Of a stretch of DNA of 64,000 nt, positions 53,466-63,200 are shown piece by piece; the first letter of the stretch is position 1, and every line of letters begins with the position of its first letter. The position numbers and the translations under genes are program-made. Where the stretch lies: NCBI GenBank assembly GCA_913020045.1, contig CAJWBE010000016.1, forward strand, positions 1 through 64,000, in the 5' to 3' direction. The notes beneath the pieces are model-generated. The model was not told the origin of the DNA. It saw only the letters and a program-made list of their open reading frames with translations, and did not search any database. Source of the stretch: an uncultured Oleiphilus sp. (lineage in GTDB: Bacteria; Pseudomonadota; Gammaproteobacteria; Pseudomonadales; Oleiphilaceae).

Positions 53466-54551
53466 TTATTTATTATATGGGTGTTTCTCAAAACGTGTCT
53501 GCCGCGGCGCAGTATTCGCTGACGCCAAGGGCCACCCCTGTACGTTCTCTTCTACCAAATCCGCCAAAGCCTCAATGTGCGCATTATCGCTATTCAAAGC
53601 CGGAATATAGGCATAGTCATCCCCCCCACTCTCGATAAAGTAATCACGGTTTTCGATCGCAATTTCTTCAATCGTCTCGAGGCAGTCTGATGCAAACCCT
53701 GGGCAGTAAACTTGTACACTCTTCACACCTTCGGCAGGAAGGCTTTTGAGTGTTTGATCCGTATAAGGCTTTAGCCATTCCGCTTTGCCAAAACGCGACT
53801 GAAAAGTAAGCATGTACTCACTTTCACCTAAGCCCAGCTGTTTAGATAGCAAACGTGCCGTCACGTGACAATGACAATGGTAAGGGTCACCCTCTGTCAA
53901 AAACTGTTTGGGCACGCCATGAAATGAAAACAACAACTTGTCGGCACGGCCGTGTTCCTGCCAATACGATCGAATTTGAGCAGCCATTGCTTCAATATAA
54001 GGCGCATAATCAAAATAGGAAGACACAAAGCGCAAATGAGGAAGCCAGCGCCTTTGGGTAAAATCTGCCGCGAGAGCGTCAAAGGTTGAGCCCGTGGTTG
54101 ACCCTGAATACTGCGGATACAACGGCAATACTAATAAGCGCCTGACACCACCCTTAAGCATTTTATCTGTTGTATTCGCTATTGAAGGCTCTCCATAGCG
54201 CATCGCATAATCTACAGTGATATTCGAGCCCAAGCGCTCAGACAATAAAGCCTGCAATGCGCTTTTCTGATCTTCAGTATGGTATTTCAGCGGCGACCCA
54301 CGCTCGGGGCTCCATACTTCTTTGTAGGCCTGTGCTGATTTCTTAGGCCGAATACGTAAAATAATTCCATGCAAAATTAACATCCAAAGCAATCGCGGTA
54401 TCTCAACCACTCGCCGGTCAGACAGGAATTCTGCTAAATAGCGACGCAGCGCCTTTGGCGTCGGCGCTTCTGGTGTACCAAGATTGGTAATTAAAACCCC
54501 AATTTGGTCTGCCTGTGCATGAGAAAAGTCTTTTTGCCCTTTAAAGGTCAT
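53466..54551 (-). CDS. hemH: Ferrochelatase
   Basis: 361 aa. VLITNLGTPEAPTPKALRRYL start, catalytic His in FSFHGVPKQF, Glu in CPGFASDCLETIEE, all typical. Inserts Fe(II) in protoporphyrin IX, last step of heme synthesis. Four bases after the ydcF-like gene, followed by PCuAC, so heme and copper supply for oxidases are co-encoded. Confidence 0.95.
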   Translation of the reverse strand: MTFKGQKDFSHAQADQIGVLITNLGTPEAPTPKALRRYLAEFLSDRRVVEIPRLLWMLILHGIILRIRPKKSAQAYKEVWSPERGSPLKYHTEDQKSALQALLSERLGSNITVDYAMRYGEPSIANTTDKMLKGGVRRLLVLPLYPQYSGSTTGSTFDALAADFTQRRWLPHLRFVSSYFDYAPYIEAMAAQIRSYWQEHGRADKLLFSFHGVPKQFLTEGDPYHCHCHVTARLLSKQLGLGESEYMLTFQSRFGKAEWLKPYTDQTLKSLPAEGVKSVQVYCPGFASDCLETIEEIAIENRDYFIESGGDDYAYIPALNSDNAHIEALADLVEENVQGWPLASANTAPRQTRFEKHPYNK

Positions 54552-54555
54552 AACG

Positions 54556-55320
54556 CTAAACGCCTTTGCTTTCGTGTGATTGTAAGTGAGCCCATGCGCT
54601 ACCTAAGTATTCGTGCCAAGCGGCTGTAACGGTATGCAGAGCATACGAATTGGGTATCCAGTTCTTCCAATACGACAAATCAGGGGCACCGGATCTAAAA
54701 TTTGTCGGTGCAGGAAGAGGCGTCATACCAAATTCAGAAAATAACTGCATCGCTCTAGGTAAATGCATCGCAGATGTGACCAAGGCAACCTTCTGGCCTG
54801 CTAGTGCTTGCGACCACTTTCTCGCTTCGCCACGCGTATCTTGAGGAGACGCCTGCAAAACAATTCGATATTCAGCAACCCCCATTTGCTGAGCGACGCG
54901 AGACATCGCTTCGGCATTGCTTATCTCGTCAGTTCCGCCATAACCGGACAAGCATAAATAAGCATTTGGATTAGCTTTCAATATACGAACACCTTCACTC
55001 AGGCGAACCATGGAGGTGGAAGAAAGCAGGCTGGTAATGGGTACTCTCGAGTCGCTTCGATGATAACCACCTAGCACGATAACGGCGTCGACGGGCTGAT
55101 CATTGTAGGGTGGATAGGCGTATTCAAGCGGCTTAGAAACCAAATACGCCACGGGCGCGATCGATGACAAATACAAACCGATCACCGCAACCAGGCACAG
55201 TGATCGCCCCAATACCTTCCAACCGCCCCGAAGCAGAACGAAACCCGCTATTAGCATCAATATGAATGCGGGAAGAGGCATCAGGAGCCCCCCTAGAACT
55301 TTTTTTACCGTAAAAAGCAT
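54556..55320 (-). CDS. YdcF-family membrane protein (DUF218)
   Basis: 254 aa. Two N-terminal membrane helices (about 10-55), then the DUF218 domain: AVIVLGGYHRSDSRVP, GTDEISNAEAMSRVA, DTRGEARKWSQAL, VTSAMHLPRAMQLF. Related to ElyC/SanA, implicated in envelope polysaccharide metabolism. First of the ydcF-hemH-PCuAC run. Confidence 0.88.
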   Translation of the reverse strand: MLFTVKKVLGGLLMPLPAFILMLIAGFVLLRGGWKVLGRSLCLVAVIGLYLSSIAPVAYLVSKPLEYAYPPYNDQPVDAVIVLGGYHRSDSRVPITSLLSSTSMVRLSEGVRILKANPNAYLCLSGYGGTDEISNAEAMSRVAQQMGVAEYRIVLQASPQDTRGEARKWSQALAGQKVALVTSAMHLPRAMQLFSEFGMTPLPAPTNFRSGAPDLSYWKNWIPNSYALHTVTAAWHEYLGSAWAHLQSHESKGV

Positions 55321-55344
55321 TTGCTCGCGAAGGCCTGCTAATAA

Positions 55345-56088
55345 TTATTGAACAGAGAAATTCGCCTCAGCATACAAATCGCCGTTACCGTCTACGATTT
55401 TAACTGTCCAATGCCCTAGCATTTGCGTATTGATAAACTTACTTGAATAGGAATCTTGATCCTTCACATTCACCGGAATTTTAACGCGCGCCATGCGCTT
55501 ATCTGCACGGTACCAGTCATGAAACAAAACCGTTCCTTTCAAACCATTCATCTGAGTAAAAAGAATCACTTTAATGATGCCTTCGTCATTCATTGGAATG
55601 TTATATCCCAGTGAATCGACAGGACGGCCATCTTTTAGTTCGTAAGTTAGGGCCGCGACCGCCATTCCTTCATGATAAGTAGAAATGGGCGAAATCACTT
55701 GGGCCAAGGGCTGGGCCGCAGGTATCGCTTCCCCTGGAACACGCTCAACACTAAGGTCGGCGACAGTGGAGGCGGAATCTACTGAGACGCCTTCGGACAA
55801 GAGCTCTTGTGCAGGCGGCTCAGGCGTAGCGTTCGATGACTCGGCTGTCGCTCGGGCGGGCTCACGATACTCAGTCACTGACTTGACCTGTGGCATGGCA
55901 GGCAGCACAGGCACTGTCATCTCTACTTCTGGCGATGAGGTTAATATTTTCACACCAAACCCCAGTGCGACCACAACAATCAATGCAAACGCTAGAACAC
56001 GCCCCCATAATATTTTTTCTTCTTCAAAATGGCCGTAATTCTCAGCCTGTTTTGGTAGCGGGCCAACCTTTATTTTTTGCTGCGTCAT
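55345..56088 (-). CDS. DUF2914 domain membrane protein
   Basis: 247 aa. One membrane helix about 32-50 (VLAFALIVVVALGFGV), a Pro/Ala/Glu-rich linker about 60-145, and a C-terminal DUF2914 domain (VLFHDWYRADKRMARVKIPV; GHWTVKIVDGNGDLYAEANF). Periplasmic domain of unknown function. Confidence 0.85.
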   Translation of the reverse strand: MTQQKIKVGPLPKQAENYGHFEEEKILWGRVLAFALIVVVALGFGVKILTSSPEVEMTVPVLPAMPQVKSVTEYREPARATAESSNATPEPPAQELLSEGVSVDSASTVADLSVERVPGEAIPAAQPLAQVISPISTYHEGMAVAALTYELKDGRPVDSLGYNIPMNDEGIIKVILFTQMNGLKGTVLFHDWYRADKRMARVKIPVNVKDQDSYSSKFINTQMLGHWTVKIVDGNGDLYAEANFSVQ

Positions 56089-56154
56089 GGTCTAAATCCC
56101 CTTTTAATAATCTTTGATTAACAACACATTGCATAAAAATTCACGACAGAGCGG

Positions 56155-56871
56155 TTATAAACGAGCACCAGCCTGAATCAACATTAAATCTAAATCGTAA
56201 TAACCCGCTCGTCTCGCTATACGCAATGCCGTGTCACCATTGCTATTGCGATAGTTTACATCGGCACCCGCACCAATCAACTGTTGAACGATGAGCGGGT
56301 TGTTGTCTGCCACCATGTGCATCAATATTGATTGGCCCTGCGGGTCAGCATTGACTGTCGCACCAGCATTAATCAATATTTTTAAGGTAGTGAGGTGGCG
56401 ATTCATTGCTGCATGGGCGGCGGCGGTAAAGCCCTGAGCATCCATATGATTGACCTCGGCGCCCTTGATAATCAGCTGCTTCGTCAAGTCATTTCGGCCT
56501 TTAGCCGCTGCTAACATCAGCGCAGAGGGGTCCTCTTTCGCAAAACCATATTGATAGCTGGCCCCAACTTTGAGCAGAAACTCGGCGATTGTATAGTGTT
56601 CAGCCTTAAGCGCTAGTGAAAACGCATTCCCTGATTCGTTATGCGCATTTAACAAAGAGCCCGACAATAAAGCCTCTCGCATCGCGGGTATATCACCTTG
56701 TTCCGCGGCTCTCATTAATGCTGTTGGCGCTTCAAAATAACGAACCGTTTTATCTAAAGCATCGATATTAAAGTTATTTTGCGGCTGACTGGCGCAAGAA
56801 ACTAACGCCATAATAGATAGCAATAGTATGATGTGCCGCCGAGACAGAGCGAGAAGCATGATGAAAGTCAT
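56155..56871 (-). CDS. Ankyrin-repeat lipoprotein
   Basis: 238 aa. Signal peptide with lipobox LVSC (about 23-26), then five to six ankyrin repeats (for example GNAFSLALKAEHYTIAEFLL, GFTAAAHAAMNRHLTTLKIL, GDTALRIARRAGYYDLDLML). Likely periplasmic, membrane-tethered, protein-binding. A later Met (MLLALSRR) could be the start. Confidence 0.85.
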   Translation of the reverse strand: MTFIMLLALSRRHIILLLSIMALVSCASQPQNNFNIDALDKTVRYFEAPTALMRAAEQGDIPAMREALLSGSLLNAHNESGNAFSLALKAEHYTIAEFLLKVGASYQYGFAKEDPSALMLAAAKGRNDLTKQLIIKGAEVNHMDAQGFTAAAHAAMNRHLTTLKILINAGATVNADPQGQSILMHMVADNNPLIVQQLIGAGADVNYRNSNGDTALRIARRAGYYDLDLMLIQAGARL

Positions 56872-56969
56872 TACGAAGTAGTGATTGAAACATCATTTTC
56901 AAGCATTAAGCCGCGTCAGTAAAGAGCGCAAGCCGATTCCTTTTCATTGTGAAGCCCTTACCGAGTTAA

Positions 56970-59165
56970 ATGATTACACTTACTGAGCAGCAGCGGCAGA
57001 TCATAGAGGCTCCCGCCGGACATTATCTGGTCACCGCTGTCGCCGGAAGTGGCAAGACCACTACCTTAGCGCATCGAATTCGCTATCTACTGGATCACGG
57101 CACTGACGCGAATCGCATGCTCGTCCTGATGTTCAACCGAGCGGCTAAACTAGACTTCGAATCAAAATTAGGCCGTGTGCTGACGGGTAGCGCACCAAAA
57201 CCCGAAGTACGAACCTTTCATGCGATGGGCTATCGCTTATATCAGCGCTTCGTAAAAGAAGGCTATTTGCGCCCTTTTCAAACAAAAATTCTGAGCGACA
57301 ATGAAACCTTATTCCAACTTTGGTTGTTAGCACGCCGCGTTATCCCAAAAGAGCAAGAAGCAGAGTTAAAGCGCAACAAAAAAGACCACCTTTCCCTAGC
57401 GCTGCAATTTATCGAGGCAGTTAAAGGCCAGTTATCAAGCGTAGACGACGTGTTTGAGCGCTCAGCTCTGGATCCTCAGTTTCAGTACTTCATCCCCTTA
57501 TTTCATGCATTTGAACAATGGCGCAAACAACATTCACGTATCAGTTACGCCGATATGCTGTATGACCCGGTGCGCGCTCTGCTCGAAACACCGAAATTGT
57601 GCGAGTTGGTCAGTAATAAAATGGACGTTGTTTTGGTAGACGAGTACCAAGACACCAACGAAATTCAGCATACTTTATTAACGATTATTGCCGGCAAGCG
57701 CGCAGATATCACGATCGTCGGTGACCCCGACCAAACCATTTATGAGTTTCGTGGCGCTAAACCCGCTTACATGATTAGCGGTTTCGCTGAAGAGTATGAG
57801 CACGTCAGCACTCGGGACCTTAGCTATACCTTTCGCTATGGTCACCGTGTCGCGCTCTTGGCGAACCATTTGATCAGCAAAAATGATGCGCGGCGCAATA
57901 TTCTCTGTCAGGCGCATCATGGCAACCCCAGCACGACCTCCCAACTTCACCACACCAGCCAAGAGCTCAGTTTGCTCACGAAAACGATCCAAACCAGCGA
58001 CCATCAAAACGACAGTGCTATTTTAGTGCGCGCTTGGAGTCAGACAATTGGCATAGAGCTCAGTTTACTCGCAAGCCAAATTCCTTATCGAATGGCACAG
58101 CAAAAAGGCGTATTTGGGTCTGATGAGCTGATGGCTATTGAGGCGTTAATTCAACTTGCCAATGACGACTATCGCCACTTATCAGCCAACGCCCGCCAAC
58201 AAAAGTTTCACTTGCTCCTGCGGTTCCCGCATGTCGGTTTACCCGATGGGTCCCTCGTCGAGTTGTCGAGAGAGCTCAGCGCACATGACAGTGATTGGGG
58301 ACGCCACTTGTTAGCGGCGATCCCTGATAATCTGCATCGCGTTCAGTCACTAAAGCTTGAACGCCTTGCACGCGCCCTGGGCAAAGTTGGCTCAACATCT
58401 GACGTTTCGGTCATGCTTAAACACTACATCGAGGACACCTCGCTTTACGACGGTATTCGCTCGCTTAGCTTTAACGCAGAGTATGGGGAAGAGCGTGTCG
58501 AAGCGATCAAAGCGATTGTACGATTTGTGTCGCAACTAACAGGGCTTCCTAGCGATGTGCTGATGCGACTCGAAACACTTCGCCAAAGCGCCAGCAATGC
58601 CGGCGATGTCGGCATTGAGCTCACGACGATTCACCGCGCAAAAGGCCTAGAGTGGCATACCGTTTATATTCCGGGGTTCAATGCTAGGCACTACCCCTAC
58701 GGTTTGCGCAAGCAAGCGCTGGAGAACAGTGAAATCGAAAGTGAGCGAAGATTATTGTACGTTGCCATGACACGCGCCAAACACGCACTGCACTTATTTG
58801 CGCCAGGGCATGGCCAAGCAGACGAGATCTCTCGCTTTCAAACAGAATTACAATGGAACGAGTGCAGCAAAACGGCAGCGCTGCTCGAAGATTCCTCCCC
58901 GAATAGCAACGGCAACACATTCTCACCGATCGCACAGCGTTACGCGAAACACTATCAACTAGACCTGACGTTAAACGCTAAAGCTGTTGGTTTATCAACA
59001 GCAGGCGATAAGGAAGTGTGGTTCGTCGAACGAATCCGACACCGGATTCTTGGCACGGGTACGGTTATAAACGAAAGCGGGCCCGCTTTTACGGTGAGGT
59101 TTGATGATAAAAAAGAGCGCGTGTTTAGCAAAGAACAAGCGCCGCGTTTCTTCGAGGCAATCTAG
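56970..59165 (+). CDS. UvrD/Rep-like superfamily 1 helicase
   Basis: 731 aa. Walker A AVAGSGKT at 23-30, Walker B VDEYQDTNE, motif III DPDQTIYEFRGAK, motif IV YTFRYG (in place of NYRS), motif V ELTTIHRAKGLEW, motif VI RRLLYVAMTRAK. Distinct from the UvrD at 38542: divergent motif IV and C-terminus (RIRHRILGTGTVINESG, a Tudor-like tail). Probably a repair or accessory replication helicase. Confidence 0.88.
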   Translation: MITLTEQQRQIIEAPAGHYLVTAVAGSGKTTTLAHRIRYLLDHGTDANRMLVLMFNRAAKLDFESKLGRVLTGSAPKPEVRTFHAMGYRLYQRFVKEGYLRPFQTKILSDNETLFQLWLLARRVIPKEQEAELKRNKKDHLSLALQFIEAVKGQLSSVDDVFERSALDPQFQYFIPLFHAFEQWRKQHSRISYADMLYDPVRALLETPKLCELVSNKMDVVLVDEYQDTNEIQHTLLTIIAGKRADITIVGDPDQTIYEFRGAKPAYMISGFAEEYEHVSTRDLSYTFRYGHRVALLANHLISKNDARRNILCQAHHGNPSTTSQLHHTSQELSLLTKTIQTSDHQNDSAILVRAWSQTIGIELSLLASQIPYRMAQQKGVFGSDELMAIEALIQLANDDYRHLSANARQQKFHLLLRFPHVGLPDGSLVELSRELSAHDSDWGRHLLAAIPDNLHRVQSLKLERLARALGKVGSTSDVSVMLKHYIEDTSLYDGIRSLSFNAEYGEERVEAIKAIVRFVSQLTGLPSDVLMRLETLRQSASNAGDVGIELTTIHRAKGLEWHTVYIPGFNARHYPYGLRKQALENSEIESERRLLYVAMTRAKHALHLFAPGHGQADEISRFQTELQWNECSKTAALLEDSSPNSNGNTFSPIAQRYAKHYQLDLTLNAKAVGLSTAGDKEVWFVERIRHRILGTGTVINESGPAFTVRFDDKKERVFSKEQAPRFFEAI

Positions 59166-59198
59166 TTAGCCTTTGTTTCGTGCGTGTCGCTGACTTGG

Positions 59199-59597
59199 CT
59201 AGTCCGAAGAGGACAAACGACGAATTCCGCCGCGCTCATCGATCGCAACATAAATAAACCTAGCTTCAGTCACCTTTTGAGGTGGCGAGTTATTTGCACC
59301 GCTGGCAAACACTTCGACATTAATTTTCATCGAACTACTCCCAGTATCGAGCAATTCTGTGTAACAACTGACTACGTCGCCCACCTTAACCGGTGATAAA
59401 AACTCGATACGCTCCATCGCCACGGTGGTTGCTCTGCCACCAGATACTCTCGCTGCGATAGTCGAAGCTGCCAAGTCCATCTGCTCTACCAGCCAACCGG
59501 CGTAAATATCACCGTAAGCATTGGTATCACTAGGCATGGCAATCACCTGCAATGCCAATTGCCCAGCGGTCACTGGTTTTTTCTCATTTACTCTCAT
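59199..59597 (-). CDS. YciA-type acyl-CoA thioesterase
   Basis: 132 aa hotdog-fold protein. MPSDTNAYGDIYAGWLVEQMD holds the catalytic Asn/Asp region; VAMERIEFLSPVKVGDVVSC is typical. The usual HANxxGxIFGGWL motif is slightly altered. Hydrolyses acyl-CoA. Convergent with the helicase gene. Confidence 0.87.
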   Translation of the reverse strand: MRVNEKKPVTAGQLALQVIAMPSDTNAYGDIYAGWLVEQMDLAASTIAARVSGGRATTVAMERIEFLSPVKVGDVVSCYTELLDTGSSSMKINVEVFASGANNSPPQKVTEARFIYVAIDERGGIRRLSSSD

Positions 59598-59684
59598 AAG
59601 TCTGTCGCTATGTCGTGCATTACTATTTCTTTGAGTATAGCTGAGCTATCAAAACGTCAAATGCCAAGGGCTTTGCTCAGTTTC

Positions 59685-59703
59685 CTGTCATATTAATGTC
59701 ACA
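59685..59703 (+). promoter_or_regulatory. Pho box upstream of pstS
   Basis: CTGTCATATTAATGTCACA: two near-consensus PhoB half-sites 11 bp apart, 89 bp before the pstS start. Confidence 0.85.
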
Positions 59704-59791
59704 TTCTCATTCTATAGTTCGCTCATTCTTTAAAAGGCATCGCACTTTATCGCCTTGAGGAGAGCAATTGACGAAACCTTTGGAGACAAAA

Positions 59792-60760
59792 ATGAAACTA
59801 AAAAAATTGATCAGCGTATTCGCTATCTCAGCACTTTCAAGCGCGGGCATCGCCACAGCAGACGTAGACAAGAATCTTCCTGTCTATGAAAAAGCAAGCG
59901 GCGTATCCGGTAATCTTTCTAGCGTTGGTTCTGACACACTAGCCAACCTAATGACATTATGGGCAGAAGACTTCAAGCGCAACTACCCTAATGTGAACAT
60001 CCAAATTCAAGCAGCTGGTTCTTCTACAGCGCCACCAGCGCTAACAGAAGGTACTTCAAACCTTGGTCCAATGAGCCGAAAAATGAAAGACAAAGAGCGA
60101 GAGTCTTTCGAGAAACGTTTTGGTTACGCACCAACAGCAGTGCCTGTTGCGATTGATGCCTTGGCGGTATTCGTTAACAAAGACAACCCAATCAAAGGCC
60201 TATCTATTCCTCAAATCGACGCGATTTTCTCATCAAACCGCAAATGTGGGTTTGGTAAAGATGTTGATACGTGGGGTGACTTAGGTGTGTCAGGCAACTT
60301 AGCTGAGAAGTCTTTCCAACTGTTTGGTCGTAACTCCGTTTCGGGCACCTATGGCTACTTTAAAAAGAAAGCACTTTGTAAAGGTGACTATAAAAACAAC
60401 GTAAACGAACAGCCAGGATCTGCATCAGTTGTTCAAGGCGTATCGGAATCAATCAACGGCATCGGGTATTCAGGTATTGGTTACAGAACCGCTTCAGTTC
60501 GTGCACTTCCTTTGTCTAAAAAAGGCACAAAGTATGTTGAAGCGTCTTCAGCTAACGCCATTTCTGGCGAATACCCGCTATCTCGCTTCTTGTACATGTA
60601 CGTTAACAAAGCACCAAATAAGGATCTAAACCCTATTACTGCTGAGTTCGTTAAATTAATCATGTCTCAGCAAGGCCAAGAAGTCGTTGTGAAAGACGGA
60701 TATGTGCCACTTCCTTCAGCGGTTGCAAACAAACACCTAACTTCTCTAGGTTTGAAATAA
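59792..60760 (+). CDS. pstS: Phosphate-binding periplasmic protein PstS
   Basis: 322 aa from the ATG at 59792 (GGAGA 7 bases upstream); a TTG frame extends to 59768. Signal peptide ending GIATA. Phosphate-binding motifs [34 protein letters not shown]. Captures phosphate for the Pst ABC importer. Behind a Pho box. Confidence 0.93.
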   Translation: MKLKKLISVFAISALSSAGIATADVDKNLPVYEKASGVSGNLSSVGSDTLANLMTLWAEDFKRNYPNVNIQIQAAGSSTAPPALTEGTSNLGPMSRKMKDKERESFEKRFGYAPTAVPVAIDALAVFVNKDNPIKGLSIPQIDAIFSSNRKCGFGKDVDTWGDLGVSGNLAEKSFQLFGRNSVSGTYGYFKKKALCKGDYKNNVNEQPGSASVVQGVSESINGIGYSGIGYRTASVRALPLSKKGTKYVEASSANAISGEYPLSRFLYMYVNKAPNKDLNPITAEFVKLIMSQQGQEVVVKDGYVPLPSAVANKHLTSLGLK

Positions 60761-60789
60761 AACTGTAACATTACTGAAATAAAGTAGTC

Positions 60790-60825
60790 AGCCTTCACCT
60801 ACACATAGTAGCTGAAGGCTTTTTT
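60790..60825 (+). terminator. Terminator/attenuator between pstS and pstC
   Basis: AGCCTTCA-N15-TGAAGGCT followed by TTTTT. Would favour pstS transcript over the downstream permease genes. Confidence 0.8.
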
Positions 60826-60873
60826 ATATTTTATCGCTATATTAGTAAATCCCTGCGTCACCATGCAGGGGCA

Positions 60874-63189
60874 ATGAGCAACACTAACATTCGAATACCG
60901 GACTTGAGCATGAACGATTCTGCTGTTTTAAAACCGCCCGAACTCGATTTCGATAGTGCCCAGCTAAAGCGGCACCGTAAAAAACGAAATCTGACTGATC
61001 TGGCTGCTAAACATACGATTGCAATGGGCGGCATCAGTGTCATCGTGGCCATTTCGCTAATATTCTTTTATTTGCTCTATGAAGTCGCTCCACTTTTCAA
61101 ACCAGCTGGCGCAGATCAAGTTAGCGAATATCAACTTCCTGCTGCTGAGCTTGGTGCCACTCTCTACATGACGGCAGAAGAGCAAGGCGAAAAAGCCTTG
61201 CGCATCACCGACCAAGGCGTTGCCGTTTTCTTTAACACTGCGGATGGCAGTGAACACAGCAGAGTGAGCCTACCTATTCCGAGTGGCGCGCGCGTCACGC
61301 AAATAGCAAATGCAGACCCATCAAGTCGAACATTAGCGGCGGCGCTCGATAACGGCCAAGTCCTAGTATTCAAGCACAGCTACCGCCTCTCTTATCCAAA
61401 CGACGTTCGTGTTATCGAACCCTACATTGAGTTTCCCTTTGGTGAAGAGGTAATCACCCTAGATGAATCGGGTTCATCCATTCGGCGCGTCAGCATGAGC
61501 CTGACAGAAGAAGCGCTAATTGTTGTCGGCGTGAACACCAATAACGCTCTGTTCGCTAGCAAGTTTACAATGGAGGAGAACTTCTTAAGCGGCAATATTT
61601 CGCTTGAACCTGAAGAAGTAACATTGCCACAACTTGGTTTTAAACCAGAGTTTGTGGTGACTGAACCAGGCATGCGTTGGGTCTTTGTTGGGAACGCAGC
61701 CGGTAAAGTCCAGGTCATCGACCTTTTCTCTGACGAGGGCGCTGACATTAATAGTTCTATCAACGTAGCGCAGGGCAATCACTCCATCACAGGTATGGAA
61801 TTGCTACTCGGTGGCTCATCAGTTCTTATCACCGAAAGTCAGGGTGCAGTTAGCCAATGGTTTATGGTTCGTGACGACGCCAATCATTATCGCTTTCAAG
61901 AAGTGAGGCGATTTGCCCATAAAGACGGTCAGATCAGTGCATTAAGTATCGAGCATCGACGTAAAGGCTTCGCGGTTGCTGATGTTAATGGCAATATCTC
62001 ATTAATGAACAGTACAGCGCATTCTACTGCTTTAGACATGTCAGTCACTGATGAAGCCATTAAACATATTACGCTGACGCCTCGCTCAGACTACGCCTTA
62101 ATAGAAACCGAGTCAGGCTCCATACTTTGGTGGCATATCGATAATGAACACCCTGAAATTTCTTTCTCCGCGTTGTGGGGAGAGGTATGGTATGAGGGTT
62201 ACCAAGAGCCTGATTACATCTGGCAGTCATCCGCCGCTAATAACGACTTTGAGCCAAAATATAGTTTATCGCCGCTTGCCTTTGGCACCTTAAAAGCCGC
62301 GTTCTACGCAATGTTGGTGGCAACGCCACTAGCGATCTGTGGTGCTCTTTACACCGCATACTTTATGGCGCCAGCACTGCGCCGAAAAGTGAAGCCGTCA
62401 ATCGAGCTAATGGAAGCATTGCCGACAGTCATTTTGGGGTTTCTCGCAGGGCTATTCTTCGCACCGTTCATGGAATCTAACCTCCCGGGCGTATTCGCGA
62501 TCCTAATTATTGTCCCGATATCAATCTTAGTATTTGGCTACCTTTGGAACAACGCGCCTAGCGCGGTGCGCTATCTAGTTCCAGACGGCTGGGATCCAGC
62601 ATTATTGATCCCCGTCGTTCTCGTCGCAGGCTGGTTTAGTTTAGAAATAAGCCCTCTACTTGAACTCGCTATGTTTGATGGAGACATGCGCAAGTGGCTC
62701 ACCAATGAAGCCGGCATCGATTTTGACCAGCGAAATGCCCTTGTCGTTGGCGCGGCCATGGGCTTTGCCGTTATTCCGACCATATTTTCCATCACTGAAG
62801 ATGCCGTATTCAGCGTACCCAAGCACTTAACCTATGGGTCGCTTGCCCTTGGCGCAACGCAATGGCAGACGATGGTTCGCGTTATTCTACCAACGGCTAG
62901 CCCAGGGATTTTCTCTGCCATCATGATCGGCATGGGTCGCGCCGTCGGTGAAACCATGATTGTACTGATGGCAACCGGCAATACCCCCATCATGGATATC
63001 AATATTTTTGAAGGCATGCGCACGCTATCGGCCAACATTGCGGTAGAAATGCCAGAGTCAGAAGTCGGAAGCACTCATTACCGAATACTGTTCTTGGCCG
63101 CCTTTGTCTTATTCTTGTTTACCTTTGTCGTCAACACGCTGGCCGAATTTGTCAGACAGCGACTTCGTAATCGCTACAGTGTTATTTAG
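60874..63189 (+). CDS. pstC: Phosphate ABC transporter permease PstC (long form)
   Basis: 771 aa, AGGGGC before ATG. First membrane helix about 50-72, then a large extracytoplasmic region about 75-460 with beta-propeller-like repeats, and the permease domain about 470-760 with five to six helices and the EAA loop ELMEALPTVILGFLAG. This long PstC form is typical of marine gammaproteobacteria. A later Met at 60910 is possible. Confidence 0.9.
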   Translation: MSNTNIRIPDLSMNDSAVLKPPELDFDSAQLKRHRKKRNLTDLAAKHTIAMGGISVIVAISLIFFYLLYEVAPLFKPAGADQVSEYQLPAAELGATLYMTAEEQGEKALRITDQGVAVFFNTADGSEHSRVSLPIPSGARVTQIANADPSSRTLAAALDNGQVLVFKHSYRLSYPNDVRVIEPYIEFPFGEEVITLDESGSSIRRVSMSLTEEALIVVGVNTNNALFASKFTMEENFLSGNISLEPEEVTLPQLGFKPEFVVTEPGMRWVFVGNAAGKVQVIDLFSDEGADINSSINVAQGNHSITGMELLLGGSSVLITESQGAVSQWFMVRDDANHYRFQEVRRFAHKDGQISALSIEHRRKGFAVADVNGNISLMNSTAHSTALDMSVTDEAIKHITLTPRSDYALIETESGSILWWHIDNEHPEISFSALWGEVWYEGYQEPDYIWQSSAANNDFEPKYSLSPLAFGTLKAAFYAMLVATPLAICGALYTAYFMAPALRRKVKPSIELMEALPTVILGFLAGLFFAPFMESNLPGVFAILIIVPISILVFGYLWNNAPSAVRYLVPDGWDPALLIPVVLVAGWFSLEISPLLELAMFDGDMRKWLTNEAGIDFDQRNALVVGAAMGFAVIPTIFSITEDAVFSVPKHLTYGSLALGATQWQTMVRVILPTASPGIFSAIMIGMGRAVGETMIVLMATGNTPIMDINIFEGMRTLSANIAVEMPESEVGSTHYRILFLAAFVLFLFTFVVNTLAEFVRQRLRNRYSVI

Positions 63190-63200
63190 GGAGCCTCATT

